The notes beneath the pieces were generated by a model that ran no database searches, had not been told where the DNA came from, and saw only the letters and a list, made by a program, of their open reading frames with translations. Below are positions 16,148 through 22,872 of a DNA stretch of 41,236 nucleotides, piece after piece (the first letter of the stretch is position 1; the number at the start of each line of letters is the position of its first letter). The position numbers and the translations under genes were made by a program. Source of the DNA: Mycobacterium sp. Lineage in GTDB: Bacteria > Actinomycetota > Actinomycetes > Mycobacteriales > Mycobacteriaceae. The stretch spans positions 1 through 41,236 of the forward strand of contig JAOPVI010000275.1 of NCBI GenBank assembly GCA_025966225.1, given 5' to 3'.

Positions 16148-16963
16148 GTGGGCAAGAATGTCCCAGTGCGCAAGGTGCTGATCGGAGTAGTGGCGAGCTT
16201 GACGACCCTGGTCGTCGTCGCCGTCGGCGCCGACTTCGGCGGGGCCATCTATGCGGAGTACCGCTGGGCGCGCAGCGTGCGCAGCGCCAACGGCTTGGGT
16301 TTCGACCCCTGGGTCGGCATCCTCGGATTTCCCTTTTCCACGCAGGCGATGAACCGCAGATACAGGGAAGTGGAGATCCGCGCAGGCGGCGTCGACCATC
16401 CGGTCGTCGGCAAGGTGTCGCTCGAGGCGACCATGCACTCGGTCGATCTGAGCCAGACGTCGTGGCTGGCGGAACCGGACGCCAAGCTTCCCATCAGAAG
16501 GCTGGAGAGCCGCATCATCATCGACTCGACGCACGTCGGCCGCTTCATGAACATCAAGGACCTGCTCGTCGAAGCCCCGCCCAAGGAGACCAACGATCCG
16601 ACGGGCGGCACCACCGAGTCGGGCATCTCGAGCAATACCGGTCTGGTCTTCACCGGCACGCCGACGTCCGCCGGCTTCGACGAGAAAGTGAGCGTGTCGG
16701 TAGACCTCTCCGTCGTCGGCGAGGAACAGACGACCCTCGTCACCACCGCCACCGGGGTACTCACCGGTGCAGGAACAGCCGACCGGGAGGTGCCCGAGCA
16801 GAAGCGTGCCGCGGTGCTGGCCGCGTTCAGCATCAGCATCCCCGGCCAGAAATTGCCGTTCGACCTCAAGCCGACCAGTGAGGGGGTCCGCGGGTCCGAC
16901 CTCATCATCGAAGGCATCACCACGGGAGTAACCGTGACCCTGAGCGGGTTCAAACAGTCATGA
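16148..16963 (+). CDS. lmeA: LmeA-like DUF2993 envelope lipid-binding protein
   Basis: A 271-residue protein with one N-terminal membrane anchor or signal ([22 protein letters not shown]) followed by a DUF2993 domain: [19 protein letters not shown], then beta-rich stretches with periodic hydrophobics. LmeA of M. smegmatis binds phosphoinositides in the periplasm and is needed for full mannan chain elongation of lipomannan; Rv0817c is the M. tuberculosis orthologue with 270 residues. The GTG at 16148 gives that length; the GTG at 16166 directly before the hydrophobic stretch is a plausible alternative, and neither has a good ribosome site. The stop overlaps the thiX start by 4 nt. Divergent from glnR. 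Confidence 0.85.
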   Translation: MGKNVPVRKVLIGVVASLTTLVVVAVGADFGGAIYAEYRWARSVRSANGLGFDPWVGILGFPFSTQAMNRRYREVEIRAGGVDHPVVGKVSLEATMHSVDLSQTSWLAEPDAKLPIRRLESRIIIDSTHVGRFMNIKDLLVEAPPKETNDPTGGTTESGISSNTGLVFTGTPTSAGFDEKVSVSVDLSVVGEEQTTLVTTATGVLTGAGTADREVPEQKRAAVLAAFSISIPGQKLPFDLKPTSEGVRGSDLIIEGITTGVTVTLSGFKQS

Positions 16964-17382
16964 GCTCATCAGTCGTCGTCGTGCTCGCGGTGGCCATCGC
17001 CGCGTTCGGGGTGGCGTTTTTCATCGGACGGCTGCTGACGTTGCGTTCCGGGATGTTGCGCGACGCGAAGGCGGCGGCTGACGTCGACACCTCGGATATG
17101 GGGTTGTCCACCACTGGCCCCACGGTGGTGCACTTCACCGCCGAGTGGTGCGGACCGTGTGCGGCGGTGCGACGGGTGGTCGACCAGGTCTGCGACGAAC
17201 TGCCACAGGTGGCCCATGTCGAGCTCGACATGGACGCCAATCCGGCGATAGCGCGTCGACTTTCGGTTTTGTCGCTGCCGACGACGATCGTCTTCGGCTC
17301 CGACGGTCGCCCCCTGTTCCGCATGAGTGGGGTCCCGAAGGCCGCTGACCTGCGCGCCGCACTCGAACCGTTATTGGCTTGA
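16960..17382 (+). CDS. thiX: Membrane-anchored thioredoxin-like protein ThiX
   Basis: 140 residues: a hydrophobic N-terminal helix (about 4-24) that anchors it in the membrane, then a thioredoxin fold with the canonical WCGPC active site (Cys64 and Cys67) in VVHFTAEWCGPCAAV and the cis-proline loop SLPTTIVF. It corresponds to Rv0816c. It is translationally coupled to lmeA (ATGA, 16960-16963). The catalytic domain after a single anchor could face either side; positives after the helix (GRLLTLRSG) favour the cytosolic side by the positive-inside rule. Its 3' end overlaps the promoter of the sulfur operon. Confidence 0.9.
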   Translation: MSSSVVVVLAVAIAAFGVAFFIGRLLTLRSGMLRDAKAAADVDTSDMGLSTTGPTVVHFTAEWCGPCAAVRRVVDQVCDELPQVAHVELDMDANPAIARRLSVLSLPTTIVFGSDGRPLFRMSGVPKAADLRAALEPLLA

Positions 17383-17398
17383 CGGCCATGTCTTTGGG

Positions 17399-17404
17399 TA
17401 AGCT
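17399..17404 (+). promoter_or_regulatory. -10 (TAAGCT) of the leaderless sulfur-operon transcript
   Basis: TAAGCT is followed by 7 nt and the GTG at 17412, the layout of a mycobacterial leaderless promoter. TTGACG (17379-17384) or TTGGCT (17374-17379) could be weak -35 elements, at 14 and 19 bp. Confidence 0.55.
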
Positions 17405-17411
17405 GTCGGAC

Positions 17412-17504
17412 GTGTCCGCCCGCCTCGAGCTCATGCTCACCAAGCGCCGCACAGTCGACCTGTGCCGCGTTGCGGGTTGTTGCTGTTGTTGTCGTAGCTG
17501 CTGA
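17412..17504 (+). CDS. Polycysteine leaderless upstream ORF (cysteine attenuator leader peptide)
   Basis: A 30-residue ORF from GTG 17412 to TGA 17502-17504. It starts VSARLELMLTKRRTVDLCRV and ends AGCCCCCRSC, with five consecutive cysteine codons and seven cysteines in all. Polycysteine leaderless uORFs before this same operon have been described in mycobacteria as cysteine-responsive attenuators: ribosomes pausing at the Cys codons when cysteine is scarce change the downstream RNA structure and raise operon expression. Here the ORF has its own -10 with 7-nt spacing, no ribosome site, and a GC hairpin (17547-17562) between it and the next ribosome site. A start at the in-frame ATG 17433 would also include all cysteines. 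The peptide itself probably has no separate role. Confidence 0.88.
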   Translation: MSARLELMLTKRRTVDLCRVAGCCCCCRSC

Positions 17505-17546
17505 GTAGCCGCGCCGCTTTCTCCCGCCGCACTCGGAGCAGCCCCC

Positions 17547-17571
17547 CGCGGGTATGCCCGCGATCCGTTTT
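17547..17571 (+). promoter_or_regulatory. Attenuator hairpin between the polycysteine uORF and its operon
   Basis: CGCGGG/CCCGCG with loop TATG at 17547-17562, followed by ATCCGTTTT. It ends 18 nt before the AGGAG (17581-17585) of the DUF4395 gene. It may act as a weak intrinsic terminator or as part of a fold that hides the ribosome site; ribosome position on the uORF would decide which. Confidence 0.5.
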
Positions 17572-17592
17572 GACAACAACAGGAGCATTCTC

Positions 17593-18057
17593 GTGTCGAA
17601 CAAGACCACCGGACCAGACCAGGTAGACGTCCGAGGACCGCGCTTCACGGCGTGGGTCACCACCGCCGTGATCGTGGCCACGCTCGTCGCTTCGGTATTC
17701 AGCAACACTCCCGCGGCGATCATCCTCGGCGTACAAGCCGTCGTCTTCGCCGTCGGTGCCGTCGGCGGCCCGCGCAAGCACCCGTACGGGCGCATCTTCG
17801 CGACCTTCGTGGCACCGCGCCTCGGTCCGGTGACCGATCGCGAACCGGTGCCACCGCTGAAGTTCGCGCAAGCAGTCGGCTTCGTGTTCACGGTTGTCGC
17901 CGCGGTCGGCTTCGCCAGCGGGCTAAGCCTGGTCGGCCTCATCGCGACGGCATTCGCGTTGGTCGCAGCCTTCCTGAACGCCGCCTTCGGCATCTGCCTC
18001 GGCTGCCAGCTCTACCCGCTCGTCGCACGCCTGCGCCGAGTGGCCACTCCGGCCTGA
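17593..18057 (+). CDS. DUF4395 membrane protein of the cysA2/sseC2 operon
   Basis: A 154-residue membrane protein with four predicted hydrophobic segments (around FTAWVTTAVIVATLVASVF, IILGVQAVVFAVGAV, FVFTVVAAVGFASGLSLVG and LIATAFALVAAFLNAAF). It ends with a conserved pair of cysteines in GICLGCQLYPL, the DUF4395 signature. The GTG start is 7 nt after AGGAG; an in-frame ATG at 17554 lies inside the attenuator hairpin and is not credible. First structural gene of the operon, 34 nt before cysA2. The cysteine pair and context suggest sulfur handling at the membrane, possibly sulfur-compound transport or transfer to the rhodanese, but no biochemical function is established to my knowledge. Confidence 0.88.
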   Translation: MSNKTTGPDQVDVRGPRFTAWVTTAVIVATLVASVFSNTPAAIILGVQAVVFAVGAVGGPRKHPYGRIFATFVAPRLGPVTDREPVPPLKFAQAVGFVFTVVAAVGFASGLSLVGLIATAFALVAAFLNAAFGICLGCQLYPLVARLRRVATPA

Positions 18058-18091
18058 CCTGAAACACTAAGTAATCGAAGGGATTTCGTAC

Positions 18092-18925
18092 ATGGCTCGC
18101 TCCGACGTGCTAGTCACCACCGAATGGGCAGAGAGCAATCTCGACGCGCCCAACACCGTCTTCGTAGAGGTCGACGAAGACGCGAGCGCCTACGACGGCG
18201 GCCACATCGCCGGCGCCGTGAAACTGGACTGGAGGTCCGACCTTCAGGATCCGGTCAAGCGCGACTTCGTCGACGCACAGCAGTTCTCCAAGTTGCTGTC
18301 CGACAAGGGAATCGGCAACGACGACACGGTGATCCTCTACGGCGGAAACAACAATTGGTTCGCCGCGTACGCGTACTGGTACTTCAAGCTCTACGGGCAC
18401 CGCGAAGTCAAGCTGCTCGACGGAGGCCGCAAGAAGTGGGAACTCGACGGACGCCCGCTGTCGGCAGACAAGGTCGAGCGCCCCGCCACGTCGTACACCG
18501 CCCAGGCTCCCGACCTGTCGATCCGGGCGTTCCGCGACGAGGTCATCGCCGCCATCGGCGCCAAGAACCTGGTCGACGTCCGCTCCCCCGACGAGTTCTC
18601 CGGCAAGATCCTGGCTCCCGCCCACCTGCCGCAGGAGCAGAGCCAGCGTCCCGGACATATCACCGGCGCCATCAACGTTCCGTGGAGCAAGGCGGCCAAC
18701 GACGACGGGACCTTCAAGTCCGACGATGACCTCGCCAAGCTGTACGCCCAGGCTGGCCTGGACGGAGCGAAGGAGACCATCGCCTACTGCCGGATCGGGG
18801 AGCGCTCGTCGCACACCTGGTTCGTGCTGCAGGAGCTGCTCGGCCACCAGAACGTGAAGAACTATGACGGCAGTTGGACTGAATATGGCTCCCTGGTGGG
18901 GGTCCCGATCGAGTTGGGAAGTTGA
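18092..18925 (+). CDS. cysA2: Thiosulfate sulfurtransferase (rhodanese) CysA2
   Basis: 277 residues, identical in length to M. tuberculosis CysA2/CysA3. Two rhodanese domains: an inactive N-terminal one (about 10-130) and an active C-terminal one (about 150-275) with catalytic Cys233 in the loop CRIGERSS. It transfers sulfane sulfur, classically from thiosulfate to an acceptor. Other conserved pieces are YDGGHIAGAVKLDW, LLDGGRKKWELDG, VDVRSPDEFSGK and GHITGAINVPW. The ATG follows GAAGG. It lies between DUF4395 and sseC2 under control of the polycysteine leader, so it should be induced when cysteine runs low. Cytosolic, no signal peptide. Confidence 0.95.
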   Translation: MARSDVLVTTEWAESNLDAPNTVFVEVDEDASAYDGGHIAGAVKLDWRSDLQDPVKRDFVDAQQFSKLLSDKGIGNDDTVILYGGNNNWFAAYAYWYFKLYGHREVKLLDGGRKKWELDGRPLSADKVERPATSYTAQAPDLSIRAFRDEVIAAIGAKNLVDVRSPDEFSGKILAPAHLPQEQSQRPGHITGAINVPWSKAANDDGTFKSDDDLAKLYAQAGLDGAKETIAYCRIGERSSHTWFVLQELLGHQNVKNYDGSWTEYGSLVGVPIELGS

Positions 18926-18927
18926 TT

Positions 18928-19230
18928 ATGTGCTCCGCACCGAAGCAAGGAATTACATTGCCCGCCAACGTTGACCTCGAGAAGGAGACGGTCATCACGG
19001 GCCGCGTCCTGGATGGCTCCGGCCAGTCCGTCGGCGGGGCGTTCGTGCGCCTGCTCGACTCGTCCGACGAATTCACGGCCGAGGTCGTGGCGTCGGCCAC
19101 CGGCGACTTCCGCTTCTTCGCCGCGCCGGGGACGTGGACGCTGCGTGCGCTCTCGCCTGCGGGCAACGGCGATGCCAGCGTCGCGCCGTCGGGTGCGGGC
19201 ATCCACGAAGTCGACGTCAAGGTCGCCTGA
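18928..19230 (+). CDS. sseC2: SseC-like DUF1416 protein
   Basis: A 100-residue protein of the DUF1416 family, always found next to CysA-type rhodaneses in actinobacteria. It opens MCSAPKQGITLPANVDLEKE and carries a compact beta-sandwich-like domain: GRVLDGSGQSVGGAFVRLLD, then FRFFAAPGTWTLRAL, resembling a carboxypeptidase-regulatory/CNA-B fold. The ATG at 18928 is used; the frame also holds a TTG at 18922 overlapping the cysA2 stop. The ribosome site GGGAA lies in the end of cysA2. The single N-terminal cysteine could carry sulfur. The precise role is unknown; linkage to the rhodanese suggests a sulfur-transfer partner. Confidence 0.92.
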   Translation: MCSAPKQGITLPANVDLEKETVITGRVLDGSGQSVGGAFVRLLDSSDEFTAEVVASATGDFRFFAAPGTWTLRALSPAGNGDASVAPSGAGIHEVDVKVA

Positions 19231-19251
19231 CACTCATCGAAGACTGAGCAC

Positions 19252-19257
19252 TAGACT
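19252..19257 (+). promoter_or_regulatory. -10 (TAGACT) of a leaderless promoter for the mini-membrane-protein operon
   Basis: TAGACT ends 7 nt before GTG 19265. There is no ribosome site between the sseC2 stop (19230) and this GTG, consistent with a leaderless mRNA. Confidence 0.55.
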
Positions 19258-19264
19258 CTTCGTC

Positions 19265-19363
19265 GTGGTGCTCTTCTTCGAGATCATGCTCGTGGCGGCG
19301 GTGGTGGTCATCACCTGGTTCGCGCTGTACGCGGTGTACCGGCTCATCACCGACGACCTGTGA
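19265..19363 (+). CDS. Leaderless 32-residue single-pass membrane peptide
   Basis: The [35 protein letters not shown] (written here in two parts by position: residues 1-20 are hydrophobic with one Glu at 6; residues 21-32 end in Y-R-L-I-T-D-D-L) is one membrane helix with an acidic tail. Support for translation: a -10 element 7 nt before the GTG, no rare or disrupted codons, and a stop that overlaps the next start by 4 nt (GTGA, 19360-19363), the layout of a coupled operon. A second GTG at 19268 is an alternative start. I do not recognise the family. It may help position or couple expression of the nitrobindin-like protein. Confidence 0.7.
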   Translation: MVLFFEIMLVAAVVVITWFALYAVYRLITDDL

Positions 19364-20025
19364 CGTCCGAGGACGACGCATCGTTTGCGGGGTTGTCCGC
19401 ATCCGGTGACGAGGCATTGGCCGCGGCCGCCGAGCGCAGCAAGGTGACCTCAGCCCGCAACATCCCGGCTTTCGACGACCTTCCCCTGCCTGGCGATACC
19501 GCCAATCTGCGCGAGGGCGTCAACCTCAGTGACGCGTTGCTCGCGCTGTTGCCGCTCGTCGGCGTGTGGCGAGGCGAAGGCGAAGGGCACTCCGCCCAAG
19601 GCGACTATCGATTCGGCCAGCAGATCGTGGTGTCCCACGACGGCGGCGACTATCTGAACTGGGAAGCCCGGTCGTGGCGGCTGTCCGAATCGGGTGACTA
19701 CGTATCCCCTGGGCTCCGTGAGACCGGCTACTGGCGGTTCGTCGACGACCCAAGCGATCCCGCTGAAACTCAGGCCATCGAGCTGCTGCTCGCCCACTCC
19801 GCCGGCTACGTCGAGTTGTTCTACGGCCATCCGCTGAATCTGTCGTCATGGGAGTTGGCCACCGACGCGTTGGCCCGCAGCAAGTCGGGCGCGTTGGTGG
19901 GCGGGGCCAGGCGGCTGTACGGAATCGTCGAGGGCGGCGACCTCGCCTACGTCGAGGAGCGCGTGGACGCCGACGGTGGTCTGGTGCCGCATCTGTCCGC
20001 CCGGCTTGCGCGGTTCGTCGGCTAG
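19360..20025 (+). CDS. Nitrobindin-like / FABP-like haem-binding protein (DUF1794)
   Basis: A 221-residue homologue of M. tuberculosis Rv0813c, a ten-stranded beta-barrel of the THAP4/nitrobindin type. The barrel begins [16 protein letters not shown] with the G-x-W-x-G-x-G-x-G signature (about residues 67-75). It ends [13 protein letters not shown], where the His near residue 211 matches the proximal haem ligand of nitrobindins; these proteins bind ferric haem and react with nitric oxide or peroxynitrite. About 50 residues before the barrel are low in structure. The GTG start overlaps the stop of the membrane peptide, and the stop overlaps the next GTG by one base. Confidence 0.9.
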   Translation: MTSEDDASFAGLSASGDEALAAAAERSKVTSARNIPAFDDLPLPGDTANLREGVNLSDALLALLPLVGVWRGEGEGHSAQGDYRFGQQIVVSHDGGDYLNWEARSWRLSESGDYVSPGLRETGYWRFVDDPSDPAETQAIELLLAHSAGYVELFYGHPLNLSSWELATDALARSKSGALVGGARRLYGIVEGGDLAYVEERVDADGGLVPHLSARLARFVG

Positions 20026-20273
20026 TGGCCCTTCGACTACTCGCGGCCGCGGGCGCCGCAGCGGCATTACTCAGTGCGTGTGGGTCCGAGCAGCCACCAG
20101 CACCGGCCAGCACCCAACCCACCACTCAGCACGGGGCCTACGCCGAATGCCTCGCCGAGCACGGGGTGCCGACGCCGCCCGCAGGCCCGGCCGCTCCGCC
20201 GGGCGTCGACGCGCAGACTTGGGCCGACGCGCAGAAAGCCTGCGCGAGCAAGGCTCCCGGACCCGCCAGCTAG
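20025..20273 (+). CDS. Small lipoprotein
   Basis: 82 residues. GTG 20025 shares its G with the TAG of the preceding gene (TAGTG). The N-terminus [20 protein letters not shown] is a lipoprotein signal with lipobox LSAC; the mature part is about 62 residues, Pro/Ala rich, with a probable disulphide between AECLAEHG and QKACASK. Cys-lipid attachment would place it on the outer face of the membrane. No domain recognised. Overlap with the nitrobindin-like gene argues that it is a true gene. A strong hairpin follows 30 nt after the stop. Confidence 0.75.
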   Translation: MALRLLAAAGAAAALLSACGSEQPPAPASTQPTTQHGAYAECLAEHGVPTPPAGPAAPPGVDAQTWADAQKACASKAPGPAS

Positions 20274-20302
20274 TGCCGGGCCAACCGAGCCCAGACATGG
20301 AG

Positions 20303-20355
20303 CGGCCCCCGAGCCTTGGTTCCTGGTCGGACAAAACCGAGGGGCTCGGGGGCCG
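20303..20355. terminator. Bidirectional terminator-like hairpin
   Basis: CGGCCCCCGAGCC (20303-20315) and GGCTCGGGGGCCG (20343-20355) are perfect 13-bp reverse complements; the inner TTGGTT/AACCGA nearly extends the stem. It sits between the lipoprotein gene (plus) and the convergent lyase gene (minus). There is no long T-run, as is common for mycobacterial terminators. The remainder of 20274-20544 shows nothing I can name. Confidence 0.65.
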
Positions 20356-20544
20356 GGTGGCTGCGGAGAATTCGCTAGCGCGCGCAGGTGATCCGCACGT
20401 AGAGCAACGAATACTCCCGGTGCTGCTAGCGGGCAGCCACCTCACATGTCCATATGTCATTCAATTTCTCGGACCACCTCCCTTCTCGTGTACGAGCGAC
20501 CGTACTCCCGAACCGATGGCCCGACAACCGATTTTCGCGACTTG

Positions 20545-21402
20545 TCAGGGTTCGCGGGCGATGGCCGCATGGACGAGCGCGGCGAGTTCGGCGGCCATCG
20601 GTGGTGTGCGCAGCGATTCACCGTCAAGGGTGTGCACACGGGCGGCCAGCGTCACGCTCGATAACAGCCAGACACCTTGAGCAGCAAGAAGATCGGTCTT
20701 CCGCAAAAGCGCCTGTTCGCACGCGAGGCCACGCTCCCGGGCCGCGCCGAACAATGCCTGCGCGGTGGTGCCCGACAAGATCGGCAACGACGTCGGCGGC
20801 GTCACCAACGCGCCATCGACGTAGATGACGACCGTCGAGCGAGGACCCTCCAGCACGAATCCGTCCGAGCTCAGGAACACCGCCTCGTCCGCTCCGAGCG
20901 CCGCGGCGTGGCGCAACGCGGCGACGTTGACCGCATATGACACCGACTTCGCACCAGCCAGCGACCACGGGGCCGCAGACCCGGCGCCAGGAAGGCCCCG
21001 GTCCAGCGTGACGGCCTCGACTCCGTCTCTGCGCGCCGCCGCCACCCGGGCTGGCACCGGAGACACCGTCACGAACCCGACCGACCCTCCGTCGCGGCGG
21101 CGCCCGTAGACCATTCGCAACACCCCCTCGTCGGCCGCGCCCCATCGAGCCACCGCGGCGGTGACCGCGGTACGCCACGTTGCGAGCTCCGGGGGAGCGA
21201 GGCCGACGATCGCGGCGGAGGTGCCAAGCCGGGCCAGGTGCGCCTCGAGCAGACTCGGCCGACCGTCGCGCAGCAGCAGCGTCTCGAACACGCCGTCGCC
21301 GCGCACGAACAATGGGTCGTCGGCGCATACGACGGGCAGACCCGGCGCCGAGACGCGGCCGTCCAACGTGACGACCAGTTCGTGTTCCTGGCCCATGGGC
21401 AT
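20545..21402 (-). CDS. pabC: Aminotransferase class IV: aminodeoxychorismate lyase / D-amino acid transaminase
   Basis: A 285-residue fold-type IV PLP enzyme. The cofactor lysine is K152 in SLAGAKSVSYAVN; GDGVFETLL near residue 36-44, DEAVFLSSDGFVLEGPRSTV and LPILSGTT are the family landmarks. Rv0812 is the M. tuberculosis counterpart; aminodeoxychorismate lyase activity, making p-aminobenzoate for folate, together with D-amino acid transaminase activity has been reported for mycobacterial members, as I recall. The ATG at 21400-21402 is used; a second ATG lies two codons on. It is divergent, with only 36 nt, from the YgfZ-like gene. A much longer frame upstream on this strand is only a shadow of that gene. 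Confidence 0.88.
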   Translation of the reverse strand: MPMGQEHELVVTLDGRVSAPGLPVVCADDPLFVRGDGVFETLLLRDGRPSLLEAHLARLGTSAAIVGLAPPELATWRTAVTAAVARWGAADEGVLRMVYGRRRDGGSVGFVTVSPVPARVAAARRDGVEAVTLDRGLPGAGSAAPWSLAGAKSVSYAVNVAALRHAAALGADEAVFLSSDGFVLEGPRSTVVIYVDGALVTPPTSLPILSGTTAQALFGAARERGLACEQALLRKTDLLAAQGVWLLSSVTLAARVHTLDGESLRTPPMAAELAALVHAAIAREP

Positions 21403-21426
21403 GACGGTAACCGGCTCACCGCTCCG

Positions 21427-21432
21427 TAGAGT
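21427..21432 (+). promoter_or_regulatory. -10 (TAGAGT) of leaderless ygfZ-like gene
   Basis: TAGAGT is followed by 6 nt and ATG 21439, with no ribosome site between. A GTG at 21436 directly before it is less well spaced. Confidence 0.5.
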
Positions 21433-21438
21433 TGAGTG

Positions 21439-22518
21439 ATGTCCGCCGTTCCCGCGCCCGAGCAAGGTCCAGATGTCGGCGCCGTGTGGCATTACGGCGA
21501 TCCGTTCGGCGAACAGCGCGCCGCCGCCGAAGCCGTCGCGCTCGTCGACCGTTCGCACCGCGCCACCCTGAAGTTGACCGGCAACGACCGGCGAAGCTGG
21601 CTGCACACCCTCTCCAGCCAGCACGTCAGCGACCTGCCCGACGGTGCGGTCACCGAGAATCTCAACCTCGACGGCCAGGGACGTGTCGAAGATCACTGGA
21701 TGCAGACCCAACTCGACGGCGTCACCATCCTGGACACCGAGCCGTGGCGGGGCGAGCCGCTGCTGACCTACCTCCGCAGGATGGTGTTCCGGGCCGATGT
21801 GACGATCGAACCCGCCGAACTGGCAGTGCTGACGCTGCTCGGGCCGGGAGCGGCCGCCGCGGCCGTGCTCGCGGTGCTCGGCCTGGACGCTTTGCCTGCC
21901 GTGTGGACCGCATTGCCGCTGGCAGATGGTGGGTTCGTGCGAACGCTGCCCGATTCGGAGGTGGACGTCGTCGTACCGAGCGACACCGCCGCCGAGTGGC
22001 GGGAGCGGCTGGTCGCGGCGGGCGTCCGTCCAGCGGGCGTCTGGGCCTACGAGGCGCGTCGCGTAGCGGCCCTGCATCCCCGCCTCGGCGTCGACACCGA
22101 CGATCGGACGATCCCGCACGAAGTCAGCTGGATCGGCGGGCCCGGGGAGGGCGCCGTGCACCTGAACAAGGGGTGCTACCGAGGGCAGGAAACCGTCGCC
22201 CGCGTGCACAACGTGGGTAAACCGCCGCGGATGCTGGTGCTGCTGCATCTGGACGGCTCGGCGGACCGCCCGGTCACGGGTGACCCGGTGCTGACCGGCG
22301 GAAAGCCGGTCGGACGACTGGGCACCGTCGTCGACCACGTGGACCTCGGTCCCATCGGCCTTGCGCTGCTCAAGCGTGGGTTGCCTGCCGACACCGAACT
22401 GACCACGGGGGGCGAGTCGGCGGTGGCCGCGGTCATCGACGCCGATTCCCTGCCACCCTCCGACGTCGTCGGGGCGGGTCGGCTCGCGATCCAACGGCTG
22501 CGCAGCGACAAGAGATGA
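21439..22518 (+). CDS. ygfZ: YgfZ/GcvT-like folate-binding protein
   Basis: A 359-residue member of the COG0354 family, tetrahydrofolate-binding proteins that help maintain certain Fe-S enzymes. The diagnostic motif K-G-C-Y-x-G-Q-E is present as NKGCYRGQETVARVHNVGK (about residues 241-259), with the conserved cysteine. GcvT-like N-terminal features include LVDRSHRATLKLTGNDR and FLNxL-type WLHTLSSQHV. It corresponds to Rv0811c. The divergent neighbour makes a folate precursor, which fits a folate-linked pair. Cytosolic; no signal or membrane helices. Confidence 0.9.
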   Translation: MSAVPAPEQGPDVGAVWHYGDPFGEQRAAAEAVALVDRSHRATLKLTGNDRRSWLHTLSSQHVSDLPDGAVTENLNLDGQGRVEDHWMQTQLDGVTILDTEPWRGEPLLTYLRRMVFRADVTIEPAELAVLTLLGPGAAAAAVLAVLGLDALPAVWTALPLADGGFVRTLPDSEVDVVVPSDTAAEWRERLVAAGVRPAGVWAYEARRVAALHPRLGVDTDDRTIPHEVSWIGGPGEGAVHLNKGCYRGQETVARVHNVGKPPRMLVLLHLDGSADRPVTGDPVLTGGKPVGRLGTVVDHVDLGPIGLALLKRGLPADTELTTGGESAVAAVIDADSLPPSDVVGAGRLAIQRLRSDKR

Positions 22519-22572
22519 GCGCTCCGCGGCCGCGCTGGGGTAGGCCTGCCAGCATGAGACCGCGAGGCACGG

Positions 22573-22633
22573 TAAAGTGTTGACAGGACAATAAACACAC
22601 AGATCGGAGCCGCCTGAGCATCGGGCCGCTCCG
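22573..22633 (+). promoter_or_regulatory. Promoter and hairpin leader of the DUF3073 gene
   Basis: TAAAGT (22573-22578) fits a -10 and gives a leader of about 70 nt. CGGAGC (22605-22610) and GCTCCG (22628-22633) can form a stem in it. TTGACA at 22580-22585 looks like a -35 but no -10 sits 16-19 bp after it. Confidence 0.35.
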
Positions 22634-22655
22634 TTATTGCGCGAGGGGGTCCCCC

Positions 22656-22841
22656 ATGGGCCGCGGCCGAGCAAAGGCAAAGCAGACTAAGGTCGCGCGT
22701 GAGCTCAAATACAGCTCACCGCAGACCGATTTCACGCAGCTACAGCACGAGCTGTCGCACGCTCCCGACGACCCCATTGGCAGTCGCGTAGTCGACGAAG
22801 TGCCCGAGGAGTGGGCCGAAGAGGACGACTGGCGGCGCTAG
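22656..22841 (+). CDS. DUF3073 small basic/acidic protein
   Basis: A 61-residue protein of the actinobacterial DUF3073 family (Rv0810c, 60 residues). The N-terminal half is basic (MGRGRAKAKQTKVARELKYS) and the C-terminal half acidic with tryptophans (PEEWAEEDDWRR). No enzymatic motif; function unknown. The ribosome-binding GAGGGGG sits in GGGGG-T-CCCCC (22645-22655) immediately before the ATG, so it can pair with itself. Convergent with purM, with 31 nt between. Confidence 0.9.
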   Translation: MGRGRAKAKQTKVARELKYSSPQTDFTQLQHELSHAPDDPIGSRVVDEVPEEWAEEDDWRR

Positions 22842-22872
22842 CCCCTGCCGGTCGCGGCCGGCGCACGCACGG

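Noticed and set aside
17554-17592. ATG 17554 as the start of the DUF4395 protein
   Set aside because: It lies in the attenuator hairpin loop and lacks a ribosome site; GTG 17593 has AGGAG 7 nt upstream.
20356-20544. Small gene or sRNA between the terminator hairpin and pabC
   Set aside because: Short frames here have no start with ribosome site, no domain and no consistent codon pattern; only weak inverted repeats are seen.
22580-22608. TTGACA as -35 of the DUF3073 gene
   Set aside because: No acceptable -10 lies 16-19 bp downstream; TAAAGT just upstream is the better -10.
20545-22680. 711-codon open frame on the minus strand
   Set aside because: Only 20545-21402 codes for the class IV aminotransferase. 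The rest is antisense to the ygfZ-like gene and reads as Arg/Gly/His-rich shadow without domains.
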